From Amoebophrya sp. A120 (lineage: Eukaryota; Sar; Dinophyceae; Syndiniales; Amoebophryaceae), in the NCBI GenBank assembly GCA_905178155.1, contig CAJINV010000010.1:1502094-1566093 (forward strand): a stretch of 64,000 nt of DNA, given 5' to 3'. The notes beneath the pieces were generated by a model that was not told the origin of the DNA, searched no databases, and saw nothing but the letters and a program-made list of their open reading frames with translations. A program made the position numbers and the translations under genes. Shown here in pieces: positions 20,817 to 31,400 of this stretch. Within the stretch, counting starts at the first letter, position 1. The number at the start of each line of letters is the position of its first letter.

Positions 20817-23261
20817 ATGTCAACCGCAGCGACACCTTCCACATCGGCCGCCAGTAGTCCTCGGCGTGATGTAGATGTTGTCGACCAACGCATCATCGGA
20901 GGTGCGGAAACGCTGAAGAAATTTCTTCAAGCAGTTGATGACGATGATCAGGAGCGCGTGTCGAAAATTTGTAAGGAAAAGCCTCGTGGTCCTGGTCGCA
21001 ACGCAGACAAGGGGTCTCAGGTCCGCCAAGATCATGTAAACGGACTTTTGACGGAACTCTCGGGGCGCGGCACGAAAGTTTCGCATTCAATCTACCTTGT
21101 GCTCGCGGAATCGCTTCGCCGCATCTGCGATATTCGCCTTTATGGCACCGGACGTTGTACGGATGGTATAAAGTCGGCGCTTGACAGCGACCTAGCCGGT
21201 TGGCGGTTACTGCTGAAGATTTACGACAACGATCCCCATCCGCCCGACCTTAACAAAATTCCATCCACCATTTTGGTCAATCCGCTGCAGTGCAGACCGT
21301 TTTTGGTTAATTGCATACCTGCGGCCAGAGACCCATCCCTCCTCTTCTTTGCCAACCGAACGCATTTGGACGATCACCTAGCGCTTCACTTCGAGGACGT
21401 GATCAGCGAATTTTCAGCACGAGGCGTCCGGGTCAACGGGGAGTTCATTCAGGAGTTGCTGGAGTGGATCACCAAGCAGGTGCAGCTGCAGGAGTTGAGA
21501 GACATGATGAAAAGCCCAAAGCTTGATCAACAGCACGACCCGATCAAACAGTTCCGGCCCTTATGCCTACACGCCGCAGACTTGCTCACTCAGGGCTTAG
21601 CGCCAGAGTGTGCAGCGGAAGTACTGAGTGTGACACTGAAAGACATCGCCGCAAACGGCTCCTACCGTGCTAGAGGCTTTTTAGCCTTCGACCATCATCT
21701 GCTTCGTGCGTTTGTGGCTCGTGGCGCAGCTGTCCCGATCGAGGTCTACCAGCTGACTCTCGCGGCCGAGCATCAAGATGTGGACCGTGCGCTCCTTCGC
21801 TCGCGGATCGCTATCGAAGTTCCCCAGCGTCCGTTCTGCAGCGTGATGGAGTATCACTTTTTCCGGATCTTCGACGAGATTGATCAAAGTCCGCCCGATC
21901 TGAATGAGCTCGTGCTGAAAAAGATTATCTGCCAGACGTTGTCGCAGTGGATGAGGTACACGAGCGACGAGCAGATGATAATCAGTCTGCTGTCTCGTTT
22001 CGTGGCGCGTGGATTTCGCGTACCGCACCACCTTTACTTGGACATGGCGCAAGAGAGAAAAGCCTCTATTCTGCTACCGGTTTTTGACGAGGATCCGCAC
22101 TGCCCGGATATCAATTTATTTTGCGAACGTGAAGCTGAAGGCCACACGGGGACGACTCTAACGCTTTTCTTTCGAGACGACTACAAGACCATGCTGCAAC
22201 TTCTGCACAGGGGCGCGCAAAGCCCGAAAAACCTCGGCGTGGAAGCACCGAGCGACCCGGATTCCATGGCCCGCCTAGCTACCGATTCGCAGAATGTGCA
22301 CACAGCTTTCATGACGGAGCATCTGAAGGCTTGTTTGAAAGCGGCGAAAGCCGCGTTGCAAAGTCCACATGTCAACAGCGAGGCTTCCTCGGCGACCAGC
22401 TTGGAGTCCGGCTTCGATCCGCAAGCTTTTTTATCAAAAGTCCTGACGGCACTGGGCCAAGAGCTTTTTGTTGATCGTTTGAAAAGAACCGTTCCGCGTG
22501 CTCAAGGCAGAAGCGCTGCAGCTATCGGGGAGATGATTCGTTTCGCACTGATTCGCTTCTACACGACGGATCTTGCGAGAAACTACGGAGGAATGATTTG
22601 CACCGGGCCCGAGGCGCTTTCGGTCGTGTATCGATACCTGGTCCTGCAGGCTCAAGATGATAAATCCGGGATGAATCACGATGATGCAGTGTTTCTTCTT
22701 TGCCAACAGCTCCTCCAGTCTGTGACCGAGTACGGCTGGGGCCTCGCGGCCTGTGCGCCCGGAAGCATAGCGATGATTCTGACTTTATTGCAGGGGCGCG
22801 TGAAACTAGCGACAGCTTCTGAAGATAGTGCTCCGCTACCTGCGGACATGCAGGAATTTGAGAAACTTCTTCGAACGCAGCAGACTCAAGATCAAGACGC
22901 AGTGAGGGAGGAAGCACGCGCCCGGTTGCTGGACTACTGTCGTCGCGGTGACATCCAGATCAAGAAAACCTACGACGCAATTGCATCGGGTGAAGAAGGC
23001 AGCTGTACTTGGGGAGCGAATTCCTTGCGCGGGTTGTTTTTCCAAGCGCTGCAGGCCGAGTTTGCGCATTTGTTCGCGAAAGTCGTTCCTGAGCCAGATC
23101 GGTATGGATTTGCTGCCATGACGACAGAAGCGGGCCAGCTGTTGCTGACGGTCTCTGGAATTGCGGAAACTTTCACACGAGTCATGACTCAAGAGTGGAC
23201 GAACGTGCCGGACCTTCTGGAGCCGTTTCTCGATGAGGGCACTATCGCGCCCGCACAGTAG
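20817..23261 (+). CDS. Intronless 814-residue ankyrin-like repeat protein, copy 2
   Basis: Same length and order of segments as the gene at 15669, and clearly a tandem duplicate. The N-terminus (ATPSTSAASSPRRD, then IIGGAETLKKFLQAV) and the C-terminal block (GMICTGPEALSVVYRYLVL, then LRGLFFQALQAEFAHLFAKV) are nearly the same as in copy 1. Divergence is scattered and includes small compensating insertions and deletions, for example a longer segment around 21650-21660 and a shorter acidic loop near 21950. Both copies keep full open frames, which suggests both are maintained. The 3' end differs: copy 1 ends EQSIYCSSHRRLFLLCA and this copy ends LDEGTIAPAQ. Function unknown; a protein-binding scaffold is the modest inference from the repeat pattern. 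Confidence 0.8.
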   Translation: MSTAATPSTSAASSPRRDVDVVDQRIIGGAETLKKFLQAVDDDDQERVSKICKEKPRGPGRNADKGSQVRQDHVNGLLTELSGRGTKVSHSIYLVLAESLRRICDIRLYGTGRCTDGIKSALDSDLAGWRLLLKIYDNDPHPPDLNKIPSTILVNPLQCRPFLVNCIPAARDPSLLFFANRTHLDDHLALHFEDVISEFSARGVRVNGEFIQELLEWITKQVQLQELRDMMKSPKLDQQHDPIKQFRPLCLHAADLLTQGLAPECAAEVLSVTLKDIAANGSYRARGFLAFDHHLLRAFVARGAAVPIEVYQLTLAAEHQDVDRALLRSRIAIEVPQRPFCSVMEYHFFRIFDEIDQSPPDLNELVLKKIICQTLSQWMRYTSDEQMIISLLSRFVARGFRVPHHLYLDMAQERKASILLPVFDEDPHCPDINLFCEREAEGHTGTTLTLFFRDDYKTMLQLLHRGAQSPKNLGVEAPSDPDSMARLATDSQNVHTAFMTEHLKACLKAAKAALQSPHVNSEASSATSLESGFDPQAFLSKVLTALGQELFVDRLKRTVPRAQGRSAAAIGEMIRFALIRFYTTDLARNYGGMICTGPEALSVVYRYLVLQAQDDKSGMNHDDAVFLLCQQLLQSVTEYGWGLAACAPGSIAMILTLLQGRVKLATASEDSAPLPADMQEFEKLLRTQQTQDQDAVREEARARLLDYCRRGDIQIKKTYDAIASGEEGSCTWGANSLRGLFFQALQAEFAHLFAKVVPEPDRYGFAAMTTEAGQLLLTVSGIAETFTRVMTQEWTNVPDLLEPFLDEGTIAPAQ

Positions 23262-24455
23262 AACGACTGAAGCTGGCGCGAAGCCGAAGTCATCGACATA
23301 CGTATATCAGGAACATTTTACCACCCAGAAAGCCGGGACCGAGTCTCGGTCTTTCTTCCATCTGTACATGAAGACCCACGCAATGTAGATGTCGCCCACC
23401 ACCACGACCACTCACTGAAGAAGCTATATGTAGCTGTTGCAATTTTATATCAGAATGTTGGACCTGGAACTGCTAGTGCTAGAGTACGAATAGCTCCACA
23501 CTTTTTATTTCGTCAACCTCATTCACAAGCCTTCAGCTTCATCAACCATCATTCCCATCATCTTTTTTTTGCTCTAAATACGCAACTTGAAAAATAATAA
23601 GGAGCTCAGTCTTGATATATACCATGCGCAATAATACCACAGATGGCCTTCGGGTCTACAATTTTTTTTATATCGAGGCGCCATGGACGTTCCGATTACG
23701 TACCCATTTAGGGCACAGCTAGCTACATAGCAAGTAGGTAGAACATCTGCTAGTCCTAGTACAGCCACGAAAACGAAAAACGACAAAACCATTATTAGAA
23801 AAATCAGCGATGTACGAAAAACTAAAACTCCGCGTGTCTTTCTTCAATCCGTAAGCGAAACTGTGGGGTGGACACGTTGACGGGAACGAGCTCGCTCTGG
23901 TTTCTTTCCTGTCAATCCACGTCACTTTTTTTGCGGGGCATGTGGATAAGGAAGTTAAGGAACGAATGAGTTTCGCTGCACTCCTTGTTGGGACAAACTA
24001 GACTACACGGCTTCGTGCTAATATTATGCCTTCAGTTTCTCCTGGTACGTAAGGTGTAACTGGAGTAACTCTTTTGAAACTAGCAAATTGCGACGAGCGG
24101 GGGCATAGGAGGTGAACACGGACGACGAGCGAGGAAAAATGTGAGAGAGAAAAAGGGTCGGCATATCTGTAGCACAGATATGATCGTCACAGGCGACCGC
24201 ATCAGTGAGCCATTTTGAGAGCATGTCAGAACGGCAAAATCGATCAATTTTCTTCTCCCTGAATGAGTTGATGTTGTAGTGATGAATTTTGTTTTGCCAG
24301 CAACCTCAGAGAGAAATAAAGTAGGTTTTTTCTTGAGCGGCCAGCCTTCCGACATTTTTCTGGAACTTTGGAAACTGAAACAAGATTCATTTGTGCAGAC
24401 AACGAGACCACGACACGGGGTTCAAGCCGTACTCCGCGGCTATTGCTTTTGTTAG
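23262..24455. other. Intergenic; may hold an unresolved 5' exon of the RING gene
   Basis: No clear gene. A frame near 24400-24455 (DTGFKPYSAAIAFVRR) could be an upstream exon of the RING gene, joined by a 72-nt GT-AG intron to the exon at 24520, but I could not settle it. Confidence 0.45.
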
Positions 24456-27357
24456 ACGTACCTAGGCCAGATCCAGAAGCAGAATCCTATACGCGCTCCT
24501 TGTCCTGACCTGGTGCAAGATCTGCTGTTCCTGTTCAACACGAAAAGATTAGAGGTGGACCGCGACAAGAAGATGATTCTCACCGTTTTTCAGGTCGGCT
24601 TCATCGTCTGGTCGTCCTTCTTCTCCGCATGCGTATCGCCAGAAAAAAAAACCATCCACATGCACATCCAAGTTGTCATGCGAAAGCCGCAAGATTCCCT
24701 GTATTTGTCATGCAAAAAATGGATGATATTCATGCGATGGATTTTTTTCTCATACATAATGCGTCTCCCAGTTCTACTCGCCGGCCACCCTTCCCGGCCG
24801 CCATCTGCAGAAGTTCCTGACTGAAATCATGTTGCAGTGCGGCGGGCTATCCTGTGCAAAAGTATCGCACTCGTATTCTTGGAGTCATGCATTACAAACC
24901 TCTTTACTAAGGTAAGTCCGCATTACAAATTTCATTTCTCATGCTGAGGAAATTTGTAATGCATTTATACGAGTGCGATACTTTTGGAATCCATACGGGC
25001 CAATCGAAAACGACTTTCGCCGGGAGTTTTCTCCCCCGCACCCGGGCTGTTCCTTCGCGGTGTTGTGCGCCAAGGGGGATCTGTTCATCGTGTTTATTAT
25101 CAACTGCAAAAATGTCTGTGTCTGGAAGAATGCCAGACTTGTCATGCAGGTTTTCCATGACCCATGAGGTCTGGCATGTAGGACCTAGCATTGCAGATTC
25201 TGTGAGAGTGCCATCATGTCTATCCTACATGAGAAACTGCCTCCCGATTAGGTCAAAAGTGGACAGCTTTTGGTAATCATGCAACACAGATTTTTGCATG
25301 AGTCAGATTTAGCATGACAAGTTGCTTTGTTCCAGACCCAGACATATTTGCATTCGATATTCATGGTTTTAACCATGCCGGTGTTGTACGCGGTCCACTT
25401 CTGTTGCTTCCGGTGTCTGCGCTTCGTGAAACCCCGGGTTTCCACCGAATTGCAGCAGGCCTGGGAATACCAAATGCAAATATGTCTGGGTCTGGAAGGA
25501 TGCAACTTGTGATGCTGACCTTGGATTCTACAAAAATCTGTATTGCATGAACAGCAAAAGCGGTCCAGTTTTTGTCACGGCGAGAGAGCATTTCTCCTGC
25601 GGTATGGGAAACAGGAAGCCCTCACAAAATCTGCGATGCTAGGGCATGCATCACAGACATCAGAAGTCATGCAAAATGTGCATGACAGACCTCGCGTCAA
25701 TCTTCCAGACCCAGACATATTTGCATTTGATAGGGACCAAGCGAAATTGCAGTGGGAACGGCAGAGTGGAGGAACGTCTGTCACTTCTTCCGGGAACGCA
25801 AGTAGTCGGGCCAGAGCGGCAAGCGCATCCGCCGTGGTGACCTCCGCAGCGACTGCTGGAGCGGGCACTGGAGGGGGAGCGAGACTTGCGACTTCAGGCA
25901 CTGCTACGACAACATCAGCCGCAACAACGTCAACCGCCGGGCGGGGACAAAACGCAACAAGCAACACTTCCTCGTCATCTGTCAGCTACTACAACGGCCA
26001 ACTCTTCATTCCGCTGACCGGAGGAGGATCTTCAACCTCTTCTCCAAACGGCAGCACGTCTGCCACCAATAACAGACAACTCACGATTGAGATCGAGCCC
26101 AATACCGAGATCCGGGGCTGGAAAAACGAAATCAACAGGAAAATTGACGACTTGAAGCAGGAAGTCGCGAAGCTGACGCACCGAATGCTGTTGCAGCAAT
26201 CCGAGTAAGCAATGCAACAGCATCGTACTAGTATAGATTGCATTTAATGCAATCTTATGCTGAGGAAATTTGTAATACAAATTTCCTCAGCATAAGATGC
26301 GGATATAGCTTGAGAAGGAAATTTGTAATGCATGAGTGCGATCAACATTACTACGAGTACGATACTTTTGCACAGGATACCGAGGTGCTGTATGAGGAAA
26401 TCGAGGTGATGGCTGGGGGGCGGGATGGAGGTGCAGCTGCGGTTCTGGCGGACCAAGATAGCGAGTTTGTCGACGTTTCGGAGCGGACGCCCGCTTCTTC
26501 GCGGGAGGGCGAGATTGGAGCTGAGAGGGAACAACAAGGCGAAACAACTACTACACACGACGAAGATGCAATATTGGCCACTACCGCCAGTGGTGAAGTT
26601 ACAACTTCAAGACGAGAACATCAACATCATCTGCAGTCGCGTGTGGTCGGCGCTGAAGTGGGTACTAGTTCGCTGTCCCCGATGAACCTGGCCGACGAGG
26701 AGAATTACAACAACAATCCCTACACTATGGGATCGTCAAATGACGTCGCCTTCTCAATTGTTACATGAATTTGTGATGCAAAAGCACCATCAGCATCGAC
26801 GCGACCAATGACTACTTCGCATGACAAATCCTCGAAGGGGGCTTAAACAGCATGGAGATCTGTGGTGCCATCACATTTGTAATGCCAGAAATGCAACTGC
26901 AAGCTCCCCCCTTGCGCTTTTGCATCAGAAATTAATGTGGCAGTTGAGTTCGTAACGCTTGAGAATTCCATATACACCTTCCGGTGCGTCGCCTGCCTGT
27001 CCGACCGTCCCTGTGTGCTTTTCAAGGAGTGCCGACACCTGGCGCTGTGTGCGCATTGCGACGACCGGATGGAGGCAGAGCAGGATATGCCGTGTGAAAG
27101 AATTCGTACTGGTAGTATTAAAATTGCACGACAGTTGTATCAAGTATCATTCTTGTTTGGCATGAGTATGAGAAATCAAATTTGTCATGCTATCGTTGGC
27201 AGGCTGCGACCACAAGATCTATCGTGCATCTTGATTCATTGCAATTATTAGTACTGTAAGTACATCAGTAATTTAGCAATGCATACAGAATGATCCGAAC
27301 CAGAAATGCCCGCTGTGCCGGAAACAAGGAACAAGATTTCGGGTTTTTTACGGCTGA
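24456..27357 (+). CDS. Membrane-anchored RING-HC protein (probable E3 ubiquitin ligase)
   Basis: Exons 24456-24626, 24769-24846, 25000-25098, 25360-25466, 25737-26205, 26385-26753, 26952-27086 and 27289-27357 give about 498 residues; the true start is unresolved (first in-frame ATG 24573). Two hydrophobic stretches precede the body: MILTVFQVGFIVWSSFFS, and the segment LFIVFIFMVLTMPVLYAV, which is assembled across an intron. Then come a Ser/Ala/Thr-rich linker, a short coiled coil near 26100-26200, an acidic linker, and a C-terminal C3HC4 RING: CVACLSDRPC, CRHLALCAHC, then CPLCR in the last exon. Established: such RINGs recruit E2 enzymes, and C-terminal RING-HC on a membrane anchor is typical of MUL1- or cIAP-like ligases. 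All seven introns are inverted-repeat elements from families A, B, D and E. Confidence 0.75.
24627..24768 (+). mobile_element. Introner, family E
   Basis: CTCC is duplicated (24623-24626 and 24765-24768). The inverted subterminal pair is AGAAAAAAAAACCATCC and CATGCGATGGATTTTTTTCT. Removal gives FFSQFYSP in phase 0. The interior has GTCATGCGAAAG and TTGTCATGC. Boundaries are not GT-AG. Confidence 0.75.
24847..24999 (+). mobile_element. Introner, family B
   Basis: TIRs are CTATCCTGTGCAAAAGTATC and GCGATACTTTTGGAATCCATA. CGGG is duplicated (24843-24846 and 24996-24999). Removal joins QCGG to PIENDF in frame. Confidence 0.87.
25099..25359 (+). mobile_element. Introner, family A, inside a transmembrane segment
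   Basis: TIRs are ATCAACTGCAAAAATGTCTG and CAGACATATTTGCATTCGAT. The frame of the downstream exons fixes the cut, which joins FIVFI to FMVLT across a hydrophobic helix. No exact flanking duplication longer than two bases remains. Confidence 0.8.
25467..25736 (+). mobile_element. Introner, family A
   Basis: TIRs are ATACCAAATGCAAATATGTC and GACATATTTGCATTTGATAG. GGGA is duplicated (25463-25466 and 25733-25736). Removal gives QQAWDQAKLQWERQ, continuing the RING gene. It is the closest relative of the element 108 bp upstream. Confidence 0.87.
26206..26384 (+). mobile_element. Introner, family B, with a 23-bp palindrome
   Basis: CCGAG is duplicated (26201-26205 and 26380-26384). Terminal pair: GCAATGCAACAGCATCGTAC and GTACGATACTTTTGCACAGG. 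A near-perfect palindrome with 23-bp arms lies at 26252-26298. Removal gives LLQQSEVLYEEIE. Confidence 0.87.
26754..26951 (+). mobile_element. Introner, family D
   Basis: TIRs are TCAATTGTTACATGAATTTG and AAATTAATGTGGCAGTTGAG, continuing inward as TGATGCAAAAGC and GCTTTTGCATCA. TTC is duplicated at the edges (26751-26753 and 26949-26951). Removal gives DVAFVTLENS just before the RING. Confidence 0.82.
27087..27288 (+). mobile_element. Probable introner splitting the RING zinc-binding motif
   Basis: AATTCGTACTGGTAGTATTA near the left end is roughly inverse to AATTATTAGTACTGTAAGTA near the right end, like a diverged family B element. CAGGAT and CAGAAT flank it. The last Cys pair of the RING (CPLC) lies beyond it, so it must be removed for a complete zinc site. 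Exact edges are uncertain. Confidence 0.55.
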
Positions 27358-28440
27358 TTTTGATCCGGGGGGTGCAACACGAGATCATGATGGAGCACGC
27401 TATTGTATCGATGACTGTGGCGTCTACAACGCGTCGAGCACAAGTGTTTACGTGACTTTGTCGTCGACAAGCTGTCCTCAGGGCCACGGTCTGACAACAG
27501 GAACAGAAACAAACGCTGATCATCTTCTGATGCAACAATAAAGGGACATCATAGACGGAAGAACCGAAAAATCCTCATGTTGCACACACAACTTTTTCAA
27601 TTGTCTACAATTATCGCATGACCGACAAAGGTATGGCCAAGATTCGTCGAACATGCTTGTTGCTTATGTTGATTTTTTCAGTATTTTTTCACTTTCATCA
27701 TGTAGTAAGAATGCACAGAGAACAAAACTATGATGAGCTAGGGCTAGTGTGGTCAAGAAGTTGCGTGATATACAGGCGTCAAGTCATCTAAAATACTCGA
27801 CCTCAACCGCCGTTCGATGTTGATTTCAACAGTCGTAAGTAGCGGAAGTAGCTGAGTTTTGCCATCGTCACGATGAAGACAGACTGCGTCCATTCGTCGT
27901 GGTGGTAGCTCCCTTGAGTGTGTGCCCGGAGCTGCGTACCAAAAACAAGTCGTGACACACTTGGAAGTCGTCTCGCATCGTCGGTCTTCATTCATTTTCG
28001 CGAAGCGTTAGATGTAGTGGCCTTATCTTTTGAAGCATGCAAATATCTACTTCCACCGACTGAAAACGCACTCGTCAAACCTCGAGCGTCGACGTTCCGT
28101 TCAAATATAGTCAAAGTTCGTGACTAGAGCGATTTGAGAGTCCTAAAAGCCCGACCAAAACGCAAATCGCTTCTCGTTGCAAATGGCCTGAACTACTTAA
28201 AGCAAGTGTGCACTTGCTTCATGGAAAAAGAACGGCACTTGTTCGGTTTTTTGTGTATCTTTGCCTGCTTTGTCGTATCTCTTTGTTTTCGCTCCTTCTG
28301 TTGCAAAATTAATGAGTTTTTTGTCGACGTCCTGGTGCATCAGCATCTACGAGTAGAACTAGAAAAATAACCCGTCACTAGATGACACTTTTCTTCCTTT
28401 TGTGAGCGCGGACGAAAAATTGTTTCGATTTTATCATAAA
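27358..28440. other. Intergenic, no gene seen
   Basis: Only short frames on both strands. The in-frame stretch just upstream of 28441 uses GTG and is probably leader sequence of the SNF2 gene. Confidence 0.55.
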
Positions 28441-31400
28441 ATGAAGAAGGCAAAAGTTGCCGGCCCCACTAGTTCTTCTTCCACCTCCGGCCCTATCTCC
28501 GGTGGAAATAGCAAGAAGAAGGCCGCAACAGCGGGAGGCCGGACTGCTGGTGCACACAGAAACAAAGTGCACCACGCGGGGAATAAGCCGAAGCTGGCGC
28601 GCAACGCATCCCACGTCGACCAAGAAAACAGCTTCTCCGACATGGACATCGAGGACTACCTCGCGTCCCTGCAGGAACAGGAAAATGTCCGGAAGGCGAC
28701 ACTCGCGAGGGGAAAGCAGCTGCAGCAAGAGGAACAACACGACGCCAGAAAAGCGCGGCTGGACCAGCTTTCGCGGCCGGAGCCGAAATTCAAAATCGGG
28801 GACAGAGTGCAGGCGGTAAACTGCTTCGGCAGCGACGCGGCGCGCTCGTACAAGGCGAAGAAAACGGTGCGGTATGGTGTGGTGACGAAGTTGCACGAAT
28901 TGAAATTGGACAAGGACGAGAAAAAGTTTCTCCCTATCGTCTACGACATCGAGGAGGTGGTGGTGATTTGCCAATCAGCCGATGTTGAAAAGACTTCCTC
29001 GAAGACAGGAGGAAGCAAGAAGAGCATCGAGGGCAAGGAAAATGTAGTTGCATTTGCGAGCAGTGTTGAAGAAGTCAATACTGCGGGTGGATGCGGAAGT
29101 ACTACTACTACTAGCAAGAAGGGAAATATTAATATTGAAGCAGTACATGACTTAGACGCAGTCGAGAAGTACCTTGAGAGCCAAGAGCCCGTGCATGGAC
29201 CGAAGCCCGCGGTACTGCAGGCGAAGGAAATCGACGTTCAATTTGCCAAGAAAAATTTCGCCGGATTCCAGTCGGTGCAAGAGCTCTTGGTAGGTGGAGC
29301 AAGCGGGAACACTATGCCGAATCATCTGTCCGCCTCATCCGCATCTACGTCGAGTAGCAGCAGTAGCGGTGCAAACCAAAATCACGACGGCATCTTCAAC
29401 TCCTCTGGTTTCGGTGACCGGTCCTCTGGTGCACACCAACAAGAACCTCTGCCACAGATTGTCTCGATAGACGATGTCACCTGCGTCGCGGGTCTGCAGA
29501 AACTGCCGAAGGGGACGAGCTTGTGTGTGCCGTCGTCGTCGCGAACAAAAAGCGATGGTACAAGTAGCCCCAAATGGGTGCGGGCGACGACGGTACCGGC
29601 GTCGGAGCAGCCCTACCGCGGTTGGACGATGGTGACGGTTCCCGCTCGGCAGGAGAGCGACGGCACCTACTGTTACAGCGAGCAGCGCTACCTGCCCAAC
29701 CACTTTTCCTTCCCGAACGAGGCCTGGGGAAAGACGAAGCCGTTCGCATTTCCCCTGCACGCCTGGGTGCAGTTTGTAAAACCGGCGGACCGCAAGTTGA
29801 AAAACCCGGAGTGGGTGGTGGGCCGCGTCGAGGAGCACTGGTACGAGAACAAGTACCAGATGCTGGTCAAGGGTATCACTAGCACCTCTGTCGGTATGAA
29901 AGTATCATCTTCTAAATTTTTGGATCATGATCATCAGACATCAGAAACTGCTCCGGCCAGCGCCGTCTTTCGCGGAGATTTGAAGCTGGGGAACGAGCGC
30001 ATGTTCATCCGACCGACAAATCCGGCAAAGCACGTGGACACCAGTCGGTTTCTCGCTACGGACTTCGAGAAAGAAGCTGAAAGTACTGGTGGAACTCCTG
30101 CTCGTCCCGCCCAGAAAACCAACGCTTCTTCGTCCTCGTCGTCTTTGAGGACCAGCAACGAAGCTGCAGCTGCAGCCGACCCCACGATCATGCCAGAAAA
30201 AGCTGATGACGACGAGAACCTGGCTGTTGAAATTCCGATCGCGCGGCTCACCTTCGCACACGCGCGTCCGGATCAAATTCCGTACACGCGGGAGATCACG
30301 CAACCGCAGAAGTTGACCAGTTATTTCCTCGAGCTGGCGCACGACATCACGTACGGCGGGAAGCAGCAGAAATTTGGGAAGAACAAGACCATCGCGATTC
30401 CGGCTGGCGTGCAAACCGCGGTGAAGCAGTACTACGACGTCTTGACGAAGGGATCCGGTACAAGGTTTGCAGCCGATGAGGTGTCATCAGCCCCAACGCC
30501 AATCTTGAAGCAAAACCACGACAAGAACTTTAACGCAACTACAAGCAAATCGCTGATCACCATCGATTGCGGCACCATCAGGGAGCCCCGTTTACTGCCC
30601 ATCGAGGATCGCGAGCCCGCGCTCCCTTTGTTTCGCTTCGCCAACAACACGGACCTTCAGTTGCAGGCGTTGAGGCAGTCGTACTCCTCCGACGCGGCGC
30701 TGGCGAGCGCCGGTTTTTCGGAAAACGTCGTGCCGTTCCACGTGTTGCCGGATTTTTCTTTTGTTAGCAACGTCGGCCTGAGCTTCTCGGTCAAGCTGAA
30801 GGTCGACGAGAAAGTCCGCCAGGAAACACTGTCCATGCGCGGCGCGCAGGGTATCTTCAGCGTCATGCTGCACGACAGCTTCAGCGCCAAAGCCGCAGCG
30901 AAAATCACCCGGACGATCAAGTTGCTCCCGGACCCCGAGCGCCCGGCCTACACAACCGGAACTCGAATCGTCATGGGCGTGGCGGAGGACCTGAACCGGA
31001 AACCCAGCCAGAACTTGCTGAAGCAGTTGTACTTCCAGCAGCCCCAGAAGAGTGTGACTGGTTTAGGACTTCTTGGAGAACCACAGCAGGGGGGCGGCAC
31101 AAGAAGTAGAGCTCCTTTGAGTATTAAGAAGGACAGTTCTTTCTCCGACAGAACAAGCAATCTGTACGGGGAAAGTAGCGACGACGAGGAAGATGAGGAC
31201 GAGTCGCCGGCGTATGCTTACCACGGGGGCAAGAACACCTACACGACCAGTAGCCGGACTTACAACAATTTCAGCTCGAGTTCTTCCTCGTCTTCCAACA
31301 TCGCGCAATCGCCTAGTGCATCAACTTCCGCCGCCGGCTTCCAAATCCCGGACAACGGGCACGACGAGCCGGCGAAGCCGCCGAAGAAGTGGACGCAGGA

